A stretch of DNA of 64,000 nucleotides from Diabrotica undecimpunctata (Eukaryota > Arthropoda > Insecta > Coleoptera > Chrysomelidae): positions 131,215,151 to 131,279,150 of the forward strand of contig NC_092806.1 in assembly GCF_040954645.1 (NCBI RefSeq), read 5' to 3'. Positions 1 to 10,229 of this stretch are shown one piece after another. The notes beneath the pieces are model-generated. The model did not search any database. It had not been told where the DNA came from and was given only the letters and a program-made list of their open reading frames with translations. Positions within the stretch are counted from its first letter, which is position 1. Each line of letters begins with the position of its first letter. A program made the translations under genes and the position numbers.

Positions 1-800
1 GTCACCACACCTCCCAATTGCTCCCGGAGTTCTTGAACTGGCACGATATCTTCATCCAAATGGCAGATCTCCTTTAGTCGAATCCTTATTGTCTTGGGTA
101 TATAGACATTTTGGCTTCGATTCTTCTGGTGGTTGTACATAAGGCTAAATGCTAAATTTGTCAAAACTTTTCGTCGAGTCTTTGTGGAATTTGAAATGTT
201 ACAATTGTAAATAAAAAAGGAATTTATTGCTGTAGCATTTAAAGTGCTATACAAAACAACCATAGGCCATATTCTACTACAACGTGCCACATCATATTGT
301 GCGCATAATTTATCTACAGTATCAATACCGCTTTTTGTGCTCTTATATGCTAATATGATTTCCGGTTTTCCTGTTATAGGATCACCGTTAACGTTTTTGT
401 TTTTTTTTTGGTTTATGCTGGTGTTCCTTTTGAACCAAACATAAATTTACTAGAGCCATAGGTCCTCCTTGATTGTTAGAGAAATATGCATGAATTTCTC
501 TTCTATTTACTTTGATTGCCTTCAAAAGAGTTAAACCATTTTCCTTCAAGCTTATACCAAGATCAACGCTGGTATACCAATTGTCGGTTGTAACATTTCT
601 CTAAGATCTGTAGAGATGTTGACAGGGTCGTTCCACCACTGCCTTGGTACTAGTGTCTAGATAGTATGGACCACCCACTTGGTTTTTGCCAACGTATACT
701 TCCATGTTGACAGTGCAAAAAATTTTATATCGTATCTATTGGGTTTGCTTGGTATAAATTCCTTTTACCCTATGACGGCCGATATATTATTAAGATATGA
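1..800 (-). pseudogene. piggyBac-like transposase, broken C-terminal half
   Basis: Conceptual minus-strand translation gives, in order, IPSKPNRYDIKF (about 757-722), NMEVYVGKNQVGGPYYLD (about 705-652), DNWYTSVDLG with the following KENGLTLL (about 580-530), NRREIHAYFSNNQGGP, GIDTVDKLCAQYDV and WPMVVLYSTLNATAINSF (about 330-225). These are the landmark blocks of the piggyBac transposase catalytic core. The Asp of DNWYTS and the Asp of GIDTVDK match catalytic positions of the family. The frame changes near 720 and between about 600 and 580, and a stop follows HLYRS, so the gene is dead. The copy runs off the left edge at base 1. The N-terminal part is not recognisable above about 800. Confidence 0.85.
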
Positions 801-1189
801 TCAGTGGGCCTCAAACAGTGGGGCGTTAATATTTAATTCCGATCGCTTGAAAAGTAAAAATATTTAATTTCCTGTATTTTATGTTCAGTAAGAATATTGG
901 ATTTTACTGTATCAAAGGCAAATAAAATGAATATAATATGTATATACAGGGCGTGTAAAAAGAAGTGGGACGGAATATTTCGAATACTCGAAATTATTTG
1001 TTGACATCAAATGTTCATCAAGGTCTCTATAAGTCTCTATTTTGTGTAGAGTGAAAGGTATACGAATGGTTTTGCATGCAGTTAAATTGGAAAATACTTG
1101 CCAAGTTGCTGGTATGTCCAAATTTGAATAAAATACATCCAAGACTTTACTTTTTGCAGACACTGTATTAAATATAACCTTGAAACAAA
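801..1189. other. unassigned AT-rich stretch
   Basis: I recognise no protein-coding homology here. An 83-codon minus-strand ORF (1163-912) has no motif I know. The stretch from about 940 begins with a run resembling the start of an interspersed repeat, but I cannot name a family. Confidence 0.4.
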
Positions 1190-1988
1190 TCTTATATACT
1201 AAAACGCTAAGCCCTTTTCTTGTCCACCACTTTACTCAAAAACCATATCAGATAATTAAAATATTTTTTCGGAATATTATTAGTATTACGTATGAGATTG
1301 TCAAGATATACTTTTGGTACAAAAATTCACTTCCGGTTTTGAGATGACCGGAAGTTAAAATTTACTTTAAGTTTTAGATTTAAATCTAAATATATACTTC
1401 CGGTTGCGATCCGACACCGGAAGTGACCCGAAACGCGCATAAAACGTCAAGATAGAGCAAATCTGACACCGGATTCCTGATCAGCATGCAAAATTAACTG
1501 CTAAATGATATCCATGTCGACATTTGATGAACTAAAAATTGCATTCCGGTTTTGTGGTCGACTTCGGGTTTCGTTTTTATTAGTCAAATCATCTTATATA
1601 CTAAAACGCTAAGCCCTTTTCTTGTCCACCACTTTACTCAAAAACCATATTAGATAATTAAAATATTTTTTCGGAATATTATTAGTATTACGTATGAGAT
1701 TGTCAAGATATACTTTTGGTACAAAAATTCACTTCCGGTTTTGAGATGATCGGAAGTTAAAATTTACTTTAAGTTTTAGACCCCACAATGTATATATGGT
1801 TGCGATCCGACACCGGAAGTGACCCGCAACGCGCATAAAACTTCAAGATAGAACAAATCTGACACCGGATTCGTGATCAGCATGCAAAATTAACTGCTAA
1901 TTGATATCCATGTCGACATTTGATGAACTAAAAATTGCATTCCGGTTTTGAGGTCGACTTCCGGTTTCGTTTTTATTAGTCAAATCAA
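1190..1988. repeat. two tandem copies of a ~400-bp unit (Helitron 5'-end-like)
   Basis: A unit starting TCTTATATACTAAAACGC occurs at 1190-1591 and again, head to tail, at 1592-1988. The copies are about 95% alike by eye, with small indels near 1380-1390 compared with 1780-1790. Each holds several short inverted CTTCCGGTTTTGAG / ACCGGAAGT blocks. The TC start and the following Helitron helicase remnant and terminus suggest that the unit is the 5' end of a Helitron present twice. Confidence 0.75.
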
Positions 1989-2021
1989 TAGAGAATTCAA
2001 CGTGGTGTTTAATTAACTTTT

Positions 2022-2246
2022 GCGATGAGCATCAACAGAGCACAAGGACAAAGTCTGAAGAAGGTTGGGATTTATCTTCCAAATCCTGTTTTTTCCCATG
2101 GACAGCTATATGTGGCAATGTCTTGATCCCGCTCATTTGATGGCGTAAAAGTTTACATAACTCCCGGTGCCAAGCAAAAGTTTTCAGAAAATGGAGACAT
2201 TGTAACAAAAAACATTGTTTTCGACGAAATATTTCGTGATATTTAA
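2022..2246 (+). pseudogene. Helitron helicase C-terminal fragment
   Basis: The frame starting at 2022 reads [17 protein letters not shown], then [12 protein letters not shown], one in-frame TGA where the family has Arg, then SRSFDGVKVYITPG, and ends at a natural stop at 2244-2246. This is the last motif block of the PIF1-type superfamily 1 helicase of Helitrons (AQGQ and HGQLYVA.SR). Upstream helicase motifs and the Rep domain are absent. The TGA can be explained by a single CGA-to-TGA transition. Confidence 0.85.
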
Positions 2247-2353
2247 TACACTTTTTACTTGCATTATTATTGATGAATGTTATGTATATTCTTGCTTATA
2301 TTGTTTGTATTGATCTCTTAATTTTTCTCGCAAAATAAAAATTTCGTTTAAAA

Positions 2354-2379
2354 AACTCGATGTCGAGTTGGTCCGCTAG
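2354..2379 (+). other. Helitron 3' terminus (hairpin plus CTAG)
   Basis: AACTCGA-TG-TCGAGTT forms a perfect 7-bp stem at 2354-2369, and CTAG ends the element at 2376-2379. The spacing and the CTRR ending match the known terminator of Helitrons. Confidence 0.75.
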
Positions 2380-2587
2380 TTGGCACTAAATCACTTCCGA
2401 GTTTTCAGCAAAACAAAAGGTTTAAATTAAACTCGTGTAGTCCAGTAATTAATACCAAAGCTATTAAGAGTATGCAGTCCAGTAATTAGACCGAAGGTAC
2501 TTTATCGTTTAACTAAAACACACCACAAAGTCCGAATTGAATTTACGAAACACTTTTTTGTTACTTCTTTTTAGCAAACGATTAGTC
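2380..2587. other. non-coding stretch with a small duplicated motif
   Basis: GTCCAGTAATTA occurs twice (about 2438 and 2477) in otherwise unassigned AT-rich sequence. No coding similarity is seen. Confidence 0.35.
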
Positions 2588-3235
2588 CTATTCACTGTCT
2601 GATATTTCACTATCACAGTCATCACTATCTGAATTGTCTATCCGTATAATTAGAGACCGAACCTCATCTATAACTCGCTCGGTTTGAAAAGACTGAACGA
2701 TTATGTCTTCCGTATGTCTAATACAATTTTGCCATTGTTCTGCCTTTATTTGTTCAAGCGATTCATTCCATAAACTAAGAACGCTAACGTCATCTGTTGT
2801 TTTGAATGCATGTTTATCATAAAAATTTTTGGCTATACCCCAAACTAACTCAATTGCATTATAGTGGCAATGGTAGGGCGGAAGTCGAAGAACTTCATGG
2901 CCATATTTAAGAGCCATTTAGTCAGTAACAAATTTCTTTTGAATTTTGTGCTCTACACACCTTTGAAGTAAATTGACTTTTAAAAATATTTACTATTTAA
3001 ATGGAAATAAGTCACAATTAAAGATTAAAGTACGTTTATTGACGTTTCAATTTCCACTTCGGAAATCGTTCTCAAAATACAAACATTGGTAAATTAAACT
3101 AATTTTTTTTGTGATAAATTTTCTTTTCTGCCAACCACAACTTTATTTCTTCTTTTGTCCAGCTGCTTGAAGGAAATCTCTCTTCTACTCTTGAGTGGTA
3201 GAATGCATTATCCAACACTATAATGGATGGTCGCT
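2588..3235 (-). pseudogene. IS630/Tc1-type DDE transposase, interrupted
   Basis: Two blocks of one transposase read on the minus strand. The upper block (about 3231-3113) reads PSIIVLDNAFYHSRVEERFP and SSWTKEEIKLWLAEKK. It carries the second catalytic Asp in the VLDNA.YHS context. The lower block (2917-2588) reads HEVLRLPPYHCHYNAIELVWG, with the catalytic Glu of the N(P/A)IE motif, and ends in an acidic Asp/Ser/Glu-rich tail. A dispersed repeat (about 2985-3110) separates them and a stop precedes the internal Met at 2917. The first catalytic Asp region is missing above 3235, where a LINE begins. The DDE_3-like superfamily assignment rests on these motifs. Confidence 0.7.
2985..3110. repeat. 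dispersed repeat inside the transposase remnant
   Basis: The run TTGACGTTTCAATTTCCAC with flanking bases recurs, diverged, near 10440-10500, near 46130-46215 (opposite orientation) and partly near 24775-24815. It is therefore an interspersed family. Here it separates two blocks of one transposase, so it probably inserted later. Confidence 0.55.
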
Positions 3236-3790
3236 CCAATTTTTTTATCAAATTCTCTTCCAACCTTCTTCTTTATGTGCCGTCTTCTACCGAAGGTTGG
3301 TGACCATCAAACGATAGGTTTCTCTGTTTTGTGCCGCATGTATTATGTTCGCAGCTTCTGGTATTTGAAACCATTCTCTCAAGTTTCTCAGCTAGGATTT
3401 CTTCTTTCTGCCCAAACCTCTTCTACCTTCAATCTTGCCTTCCACGATAAGCTATAGCAGACTGTTCTTATCAGAACACATGGCACAGGTATGACGCTTT
3501 CCTCCTTTTAACAGTTGTTAACAATTCCACCTCTTTACCCATTCGTCTTAGTACCTATGTGTTGGCCACTCTGTCTGTCCAAGGTATTCTCAGTATGCGT
3601 CGATACAGCCACATTTCTAGAGCCGCTAACTTCTTTATAGTTGCTGCTGTTAACGTCCACCCTTCAACTCCGTAAAGTAGCGTAGAGAGTACGTAGCATT
3701 TCGTGGCGCGCCATCGGAGGTTAACGCTTAGGTGGCGGTTGCTTAAGAGCTTTCTCATTTTGATGAATTTGGACCTTGCTCTTCTTCAAA
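3236..3790 (-). pseudogene. LINE reverse transcriptase 3' fragment (RTE-like)
   Basis: Minus-strand ORF 3758-3555 reads NLRWRATKCYVLSTLLYG, then VEGWTLTAATIKKLAALEMW and LYRRILRIPWTDRV. This is the C-terminal region found after the reverse transcriptase domain of RTE-like LINEs (endonuclease-reverse transcriptase proteins common in insects). Downstream frames continue in pieces to about 3236 (VLRRMGKEVELL and later blocks) with several frameshifts. The 5' part is truncated at about 3790. Confidence 0.7.
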
Positions 3791-4202
3791 CCATTCTTCA
3801 AAAATATTTACTTCATGATACTATCATAACATGGTAAGTATTATTTGTATTTCTGTTATTTAAGAAAATAAATTATGTATTCTCAATATGTTATTGACTT
3901 AACGATAGTGGTATTTTCTTTTTATTGATTTCCTCTTTTTCCTCAAGTTTTCCTGTTTAGGAAAGAGAATTAGGGAAGTATCTTTCCCTATTTCTCAATA
4001 GAGGAGGAACAGAACAATATCGATTTGATTTAAAATACTTTAACGTAGTCATAATGCTGAAATTTACTAAAAAATTTTAATAATTGTATTCAAATCAACA
4101 GCTGTCTGGTTTGTTTATACCACTTTTAGTAGTTTAAATTTATTCCACCAGAGGTCAGATACTTTGTTTTCAATTGCGAATTAGGTCACCTGATATAACT
4201 AT
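3791..4202. other. unassigned AT-rich stretch
   Basis: No coding similarity or clear repeat boundary is seen between the LINE fragment and the pogo-like terminus. Confidence 0.35.
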
Positions 4203-4365
4203 TACAGTGAAACTTGTGTCAACGGCCACCTGTATAAAGGGCCGGTTTCAAAATTTCCCAAACCGATTATATGTAGATTGCCTTATTTATGACCTGGTAT
4301 TTACGGCCACCTTTAGAATACAGACGCAGTCAGATAATTTCAAATGTTTAAAACCCATTTCATAG
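4203..4365. mobile_element. possible pogo/Tigger-like terminal sequence
   Basis: TACAGTGAAAC at about 4203, followed by an ACGGCCACCTGTATAA-type run and a second ACGGCCACC about 100 bases on, resembles the end of pogo/Tigger-type elements, which begin CAGTGAAAC and duplicate TA. I found no matching inverted end, so this is a weak call. Confidence 0.3.
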
Positions 4366-4619
4366 AAATTCACCTATTAATATACCTGTTAATATTGGAC
4401 GAAATCTTTTTCTTCTATTTGTTGATGGAAATACCCAATATTATTACGTATTTAACTACGTATCTACCTAAAAAGGGATGAATTAACCTTCATAAGTAGG
4501 GTCGGTCTTGTTCGAAATTTTCTTAAGTTCCTATAATAATATGTCGCAACAGAGGAAACATTTATCGCTAAAAAACAAAAAGTGTATAATCGCCGAAAGT
4601 GAACAGTATGTATATAACA
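4366..4619. other. unassigned stretch
   Basis: Nothing recognisable; no ORF of note. Confidence 0.3.
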
Positions 4620-6058
4620 TCAAGAAAACAAAATATTTAATCTTGTCATTTTACCTCTAATACATGCTTCACAAAATTTTACTTTGTTTAATTTAACATT
4701 CTCCAGGCCCTGAACCATGTTATTATTAACAAGTTTTCTTAGTTTTTCGTCACAAATGTGTTTTATTCTTTTATGCCATAATTGTGTACCATTATAGAAA
4801 GTTTCAACATTTTTCAATTTTATTATTGAGCTTAAATGAGATTTCATATAACCTATTTCTATAACCTAAGCCCACTAAATTATTTACGTTATACAAAGAT
4901 ACTTCGCTGATCAAAAATTACTGAATATAGGTTACGCCTTAATTTTGGTACAAAAGATGCATTTTTAATGGTACATTCTACCTCATTATTTCCTACTTGA
5001 CTTAAAACTTTAATGTTTTCTACACCTATTGCCTGCATATAATCATTCTTTTTAGCTACTACATAGGATTTATTGTTTACTAAGTGATCTGTGCATCCTG
5101 ACTCTTTATTTCTACATACCTCAGAATCTAATTTAACATGATCGGTTAAAAAACATACATTATTTTCCTGAATGTTACTGTTGTCTCCCATATCTATGTA
5201 ATTTCCTTGGTTTGAAGATCTCTGTCTTGATTGGTGACCACTACCTCCTCTCTGGCCTCTAAAACTCCTACCTCTGAAACTTCCTCTCATTTGAATAATT
5301 CCTTTGTATCCTTTATTAAATCCTCTCATAAGTGCTCTATTATATGTCTCTGCATTCACTCTACAATCCTTTTGCATATGTCCTGTCTATGTCTACGGTT
5401 TTCATGAAAAAAAACTGCTGGTTTTTCTTATTTTGCAGTACTGGATGAAGATGCCTTCTTTCTTTTTACTTCTGCTCAAACTTTTTTCTTTGCCATTTCA
5501 ACTGTTAACTCTTTTGAATCTAAATTTTCTAGAATTGCAATAACTGTTTCGAAGAATGGTGGCATAGAGAGTAGTAAGTTACATACTAACTCTATGTCAC
5601 TGATTTCCGCTCCTGTTACTTTCCATTATTTCGTTACATTATTGAACTCACTAAAAAACTGCTCCAGATCATTGACTTCTTTTAATTTCATAGATAGATA
5701 GACATTAATTTCTTTCTTAAAATCATTTGTCAAGGTTGTCCTCTTTTTTCATATTGTTCTTGCAAAGCATGCCACATATTATAAGCTGTTGGTTTATCTC
5801 GAATAGCCTCTAATTGATTGTCATCTATACATTGTACAATTATTGACCTGCAAGCTCTATATTTCTATTTCGCTACTAACTTTTGTGACTCTTTTTTATA
5901 ATTATTCTCCGTAGTAATCCATTGTTCTCCATAGTAATCCATTGTTCAACTTCTTTTTCATCCAAAATAACTTTAATTCTATATTTCTATGTAGAATAAT
6001 TGGACCAATTCAATGGAAAAAGTTCAATATTAAATGTATTATTTACTGTACTTGCCAT
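4620..6058 (-). pseudogene. Copia-type LTR retrotransposon gag-protease-integrase remnant
   Basis: Reading down the minus strand: a Gag start at 6058 (MASTVNNTFNIELFPLNWSN), then Gag blocks such as AYNMWHALQEQYE and LLLSMPPFFETVIAILENL with frameshifts. A Gly/Arg-rich stretch and a protease-like ESGCTDHLVNNKS (the Copia protease active site is normally D-S-G) lie in the ORF 5377-4889. The GAG pre-integrase segment (LWHKRIKHI and CEACIRGKMTRL) lies at 4847-4620. Reverse transcriptase and RNase H are absent. This is a 3'-truncated, multiply frameshifted Ty1/Copia copy lying downstream of the last threonine aldolase exon. Confidence 0.8.
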
Positions 6059-6180
6059 ATTTTATTTATATAGAGTTTTATAAGCCCATAACCTGTCGGA
6101 TTGTAAAATCTCTCAAACTCTCAAACTTATTGTTCCTTAGCTTTATTTTATACTCAATATTAATACATACTACTTAGAAA
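6059..6180 (-). other. possible Copia LTR end and primer binding site
   Basis: Just upstream of the Gag start, on the minus strand, is ACAGGTTATGGGCTTATAA (about 6097-6079). It resembles the GGTTATGGG primer binding site of many Copia elements. An AATAAAG run lies further upstream, as expected of an LTR. The outer LTR limit was not determined. Confidence 0.4.
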
Positions 6181-6360
6181 TTGCACATTTTTACCATGTG
6201 CTTCGGTACCATAACCTATTCTTCTTAACCTGCATTTCTAATCATCTTTCATTCTGATTCACTCAATGACACAAAAAGGATTATGGAAAATATTACACTT
6301 TACCAAAAGTACCAACAAAAATCTTAAAATAAACAAAAGCAGTGAATTATATAGACACAC

Positions 6361-6366
6361 TTTATT
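6361..6366 (-). promoter_or_regulatory. polyadenylation signal after the distal last exon
   Basis: The minus strand reads AATAAA at 6366-6361, about 95 bases after the stop codon of the 6746-6460 exon. Confidence 0.5.
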
Positions 6367-6459
6367 GATAAGTCTCACAATAGCGGATGATAAATAACCA
6401 TTGTTAAGGACTGAGAAATAATTTAACATAACAATAACTATGAGTGATTCTATATTAAT

Positions 6460-6746
6460 CTAAAGTTTATTATCTAATTTTCTAAATTCTTTTATAACAT
6501 GTAGAATCTTCTTAATAGCAAGATCTATATCTTCATCTGTATGTTCCCAATGAGTAACCAGTCGTATGAATCCTCTTCCCATTATCCTAACACTGACTTT
6601 GACTGGATCATCATCTTTAACTTCAGCCAACCGGCGAATAAATTCTACAGGCGATCGTGTGGGGTGACTGTATTTAAACATGATTATATTTGTTTCTATT
6701 ATGTTCAGATTCACCGAAATCATTGGTGACTGTAACTCATATATAG
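6460..6746 (-). CDS. threonine aldolase, distal alternative last exon
   Basis: A splice acceptor (a T-rich run ending TTTAG, with AG at 6748-6747) precedes this exon. Joined in phase after the exon ending at 19406, it codes AIYELQSPMISVNLN, then TNIIMFKY, then FIRLVTHWEHTDEDIDLAI and ends RKLDNKL-stop at 6460. This is the C-terminal domain of low-specificity L-threonine aldolase; R-L-V-T-H is the conserved segment with the Arg that binds the substrate carboxylate. It is homologous to, but clearly diverged from, the exon at 17645-17353. Both have the same length class, the same entry phase and the same first codon (Ala split after G). It is open throughout. It is either an alternative terminal exon or a relic of a duplicated gene. 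I saw no further aldolase exons between 6747 and 17352. Confidence 0.85.
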
Positions 6747-6769
6747 CTAAAAGAAAAATAAAAAAAAAT

Positions 6770-7085
6770 AGATAATATTGTTAAATAGTAAATAATAAAG
6801 TAGTAATAATAAAGTATAATATATCGTGTAGCTAACTATTTTAAGCTTTTAACTTAATTAATAATATTATTCTTTTTAAGGGGATATATTCTCGCCGCAG
6901 TAAAATGAGTGTCATTCAAATAAACTAACGTGTAACAATTCTTTGAGTGTATAATTTTCCCGAAATTTAATTCTCTGAACAGCGACGTTGTTGCCAGTTG
7001 CCGATGCCACATACTGGAACTTATGATCGGTCAACAATAAATATTTCAGAGACAATTTCGAGACATTTTTTTAAATAACCCTTCA
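6770..7085. other. unassigned AT-rich intronic stretch
   Basis: AT-rich sequence with no recognisable gene or repeat. Confidence 0.3.
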
Positions 7086-7310
7086 TTGGTGTGGTGGTAT
7101 ATGACGGGCTCCACACATGCAAAACACTGTATTTTTTACAAAAACATCCTAGGTCCGTTAGATCCCAATAAATTTAATGAGGATGAGTTTGCTTCTGCCA
7201 ATCCAGCAAAGGAAATTATAGTAGATGCCGTTTCTCCACCAGGGGCTCCTACAACGGCTGTACAACAAAATACATTTACTGACGAGTCTTCCTCTTCTTC
7301 TTTTTCTTTT
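7086..7310 (+). pseudogene. pogo/jerky-type transposase C-terminal scrap
   Basis: The frame from about 7140 reads FYKNILGPLDPNKFNEDEFA followed by SANPAKEIIVDAV and a Ser-rich tail. It resembles the segment after the DDE_1 domain of pogo/Tigger-type transposases (G-I-(F/W)-P-x-(N/D)-x-x-x-F-x-x-x-D-F). No catalytic residue is present. It abuts the 3' end of the next LINE on the opposite strand. Confidence 0.45.
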
Positions 7311-8215
7311 TATGTAGACATTACTCTGTTTGACAATGTACCTCCAGTAAGTTTTCGTTCTATCGTTTTCATGGTCTACCTATTGATCGTCTTCCTATTG
7401 TGGAACCGTCTCTTGCCGTCTTTACTACTCTATTTGTTATCATTCGGCTTATATGATCGTTCCATTCTACTCTTCTATTTCTTACCCAGTTCTTGATGTT
7501 CTCCACCTTGCATCTACGTCGTATATCTGTACTTCTAGCTCTGTCCCATAGTGTCTTACCATAAATTTTTCTAAGTGTTTTCTCCATATTGTTTCATTCA
7601 GGCAACCTGCGGCTCCGTTTGCTCTATTCACTTGATTTTCCACTTCAGCTCTGAGTTTTCCGTGGCTAGATAATGTGATGCCTAGATATTTAAACTCCAT
7701 CACTTGTTCTATTACCTAACCTTCCAGCTCAAATTTCCATCTTAGTAAATTTGCTGTTATAACCACGCATTTTGTTTGAAAAAATTAACATGTTAAATTT
7801 TCTGGTGGTTGAGAGAGTAGTATTGCGTCGTCTACATAGCAGATTATTTTAAGTTGTTTTTCTCCCATTTTTCCAACTTCAATAGAGTCAGTTAGTTCAT
7901 CTTCTAGTTTTACTTTTATTATGTTGTTTTGATAAATATTTTTGATCGTTTTGATTATTCCTAGAGGTATCTCTCTTGCGTACAATAAGTGGATAACGTC
8001 CCTTAATTTGACCCGGTCAAATGCCATTTTAAGGTCCACCAAACATAGATATGCCGGTTTTTTGTATTCTAATGATTTCTCTTGCACTTGCCTCATTATA
8101 AATATAGCGTCGGTGCTTGATCTTCCCGACCTAAAACCTTGTTGTTCTTCTGCTAGTGTTATAATTTCATTTAGATTATTTTTGATTGATACATTATGTT
8201 TAGGTGTTTAACTTT
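7285..8215 (-). pseudogene. LINE reverse transcriptase fragment (RTE-like), copy 1
   Basis: Minus-strand frames give PAYLCLVDLKMAFDRVKLRD (palm motif A, 8096 downward) and CYVDDAILLSQPPENL (motif C; Y-V-D-D instead of the Y-A-D-D of the sister copy at 31.6-33.4 kb). They continue with MEFKYLGITLSSHGKLR and KIYGKTLWDRARSTDIRRR. An internal deletion joins the motif A and motif C regions. The 3' end runs into a GAA/GAT-rich tail near 7285, as in the sister copy. Frameshifts make it non-functional. Confidence 0.75.
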
Positions 8216-8569
8216 ATTATCAAATTCGAGTCTGTTTTTACTTATTACATGTCTAGTTAGGTTTTTTGATTAATAAGTTTTGTTTAAGTGTTTAACTTTA
8301 TTACCAAGTTTCATAAATAAATAGTAGCGAAGTCCAAAATGCGTTTTTATTACATTTACCAGAGCTGTTAGGATAGTATTAATAATAACCGGTTAATATA
8401 ATTAAAAAGGCATTATTAATCACATTGACCAACTGCTAAGGTTATTATTAATATTTACCGGTTAATATTAATACAGACCGGACTTATCACATTAACCTTA
8501 ACATATAGATATATACATGATCTATACTTGATCCTAGCAACACCACCAGATAAGATTTTGAGCAAATTA
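8216..8569. repeat. short repeated ACCGGTTAATAT motifs
   Basis: Around 8360-8490 the run ACCGGTTAATATAA recurs with nearby inverted and direct variants (for example TATTAATATTTACCGGTTAA). The remainder is unassigned. It may be the untranslated 5' part of the following Penelope-like element. Confidence 0.35.
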
Positions 8570-9400
8570 TCAGTCTTCAATAGCGTTGATCCTCACCTTT
8601 AATTTACATGTGAATTGGAGGTTGATAATAGCATAACGTTTTTGGATATGCAAATCATACGCACACATAGTAACACATTGGGCACTACGTGGTACAGGAA
8701 AGAAATGGCGAGCAACCGGTTCTTAAACTACCACTCTACACACTCAATGAGATACAAACCTAACCTTATACAAGCTCTTAGCTTTAGAGTACACACGTTG
8801 ACCCATACGCGGTACAAGAGGGAATCTTTGGATTTACTCAAATCCATTCTCATTGATAACTCTTACCCCATATCCATCATCAACAGATATCTTTTCTCTA
8901 AAAGCTATGGTTATTCTATTTCGGAACCACCTAACGGTGCAATACTAGCCTCCATATCCAATAGCATACAGACGAACAATTCCCCGTTAACCCCAAAACC
9001 AGCCACAAAATATGCTTCTCTTCCCTATTTCCCACAAATTACGAACAAGCTTACTAAACTATTCAAAAACTTACCTACCCGTCAAAATATCCCTAAAAAA
9101 TACCAAAACCATTGGAAAGTTATTTTCTAAGTCTAAAACTCCACTAAGCTCGTTAGAGCACACTAATGTTGTCTATCAGATACCCCGTTCTGAATGCAAC
9201 TCCTGCTACATTGGCCAGACCAGTCGGTCGCTTCTAGGGCGTATAACTTCACATAAAAGTGATATTAGACATTCCGAACCCTCTAGTGCCCTTGCACAAT
9301 ACGCCATTCCCACCAAACATCACATTGACTTCACAAATATCAAAATACTGGCGAAATTATGTTCGCATAAATTAACATAAAAAAAATATATCAAATATTT
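8570..9400 (+). pseudogene. Penelope-like element: RT thumb and GIY-YIG endonuclease
   Basis: After a broken ELEVDNSITFLDMQIIR (end of the Penelope reverse transcriptase, about 8608-8660), the frame continues to 9130. A second frame (from about 9090) gives HTNVVYQIPRSECNSCYIGQ and TSRSLLGRITSHKSDI, then HHIDFTNIKILA. VYQIP..C..CYIGQT..L..R...H is the GIY-YIG endonuclease typical of Penelope-like retroelements. One frameshift (about 9085-9115) and an upstream stop at about 8601 disable the copy. The reverse transcriptase core is missing (5' truncation). A hammerhead-like motif follows at 9850. Confidence 0.85.
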
Positions 9401-9849
9401 CCGCCATACAAATCCACCCGTCCAACTAATCATTCAGTGACCCCCGTAGAAGTTCATAATTGTCTCAAACCTTAACAGGGATTGGAATTTAGTGACATAG
9501 GGCCCTTAAATTTTCGACATCGCGTCACGTCGATAACATAACAGTCAAGATCCCTAGCCTTGCCGTTGTTAATATAACATTTCAAAATTGACAATTACAT
9601 TTTTTGATATATTTTAGAATCAATCAATGTTTTCAAAAGTTAAATTAAAAAAATTAATATACAATTACTTTAATTGGGAATCTTCCGGCGTTCTGTGTTT
9701 CTGTGTTTTTGCTGATTTATTTAATAGATTAATTTTTGATGTTTCTTCACAATAATAACATCTTAATGCTACAGATCTTTTAAAGGTAAGATCATTTACT
9801 TAATTGTTTTTCATATAGATGTATCGCTTATAATACTCTTTTAGATGAA
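9401..9849. other. 3' non-coding part of the Penelope-like element and unassigned sequence
   Basis: A few diverged codons of the GIY-YIG tail may continue to about 9500. No other coding content is seen before the hammerhead-like motif. Confidence 0.35.
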
Positions 9850-9880
9850 CTGATGATGCCCAATGAACATTGGGCGAAAC
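9850..9880 (+). ncRNA. hammerhead ribozyme-like core (Penelope-associated)
   Basis: CTGATGA (9850-9856) is followed by a perfect 7-bp stem II GCCCAAT/ATTGGGC with a GAAC tetraloop (9858-9875), then GAAAC (9876-9880). This is the conserved hammerhead core order CUGAUGA, stem II, GAAA. Penelope-like elements are known to carry minimal type I hammerheads. The cleavage site and stems I and III were not demonstrated, so activity is unproven. Confidence 0.65.
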
Positions 9881-9970
9881 GTCTTCAATAAATAGATAAA
9901 GTAGCACAACTCTTGTCTTTTTTATCTCCAAATTGACCGAAAATATCCCATTCACTTACGAGTGCACATA

Positions 9971-10105
<135 letters not shown>

Positions 10106-10229
10106 TCCGTTTAAAACGTTCTCCTACACGTTCTTCAGACATTCTCTGTACAAATAAGAAATTATAATTACATAAATATTTTTACATTTATCCATTCACG
10201 AACATGTATTTCCTAAAAGTCTCCCATCA

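Larger units (their letters stand above)
1190..2379 (+). mobile_element. Helitron remnant
   Basis: The element combines a TC-beginning 5' unit (present in two tandem copies), the C-terminal end of a Helitron helicase, and a canonical 3' terminus: a perfect 7-bp hairpin followed a few bases later by CTAG, with T as the next base. Helitrons insert between A and T without target duplication, which fits A before 1190 and T at 2380. Most of the Rep/helicase gene is missing between 1988 and 2022, so this is an internally deleted copy. Confidence 0.7.

Noticed and set aside
6460..6746. A complete second threonine aldolase gene
   Set aside because: No other aldolase exon was found between 6747 and 17352, so only the last exon is duplicated in this window.
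7369..8211. Separate small protein genes on both strands
   Set aside because: They are overlapping frames of one decayed LINE; only the minus-strand blocks show RT motifs.
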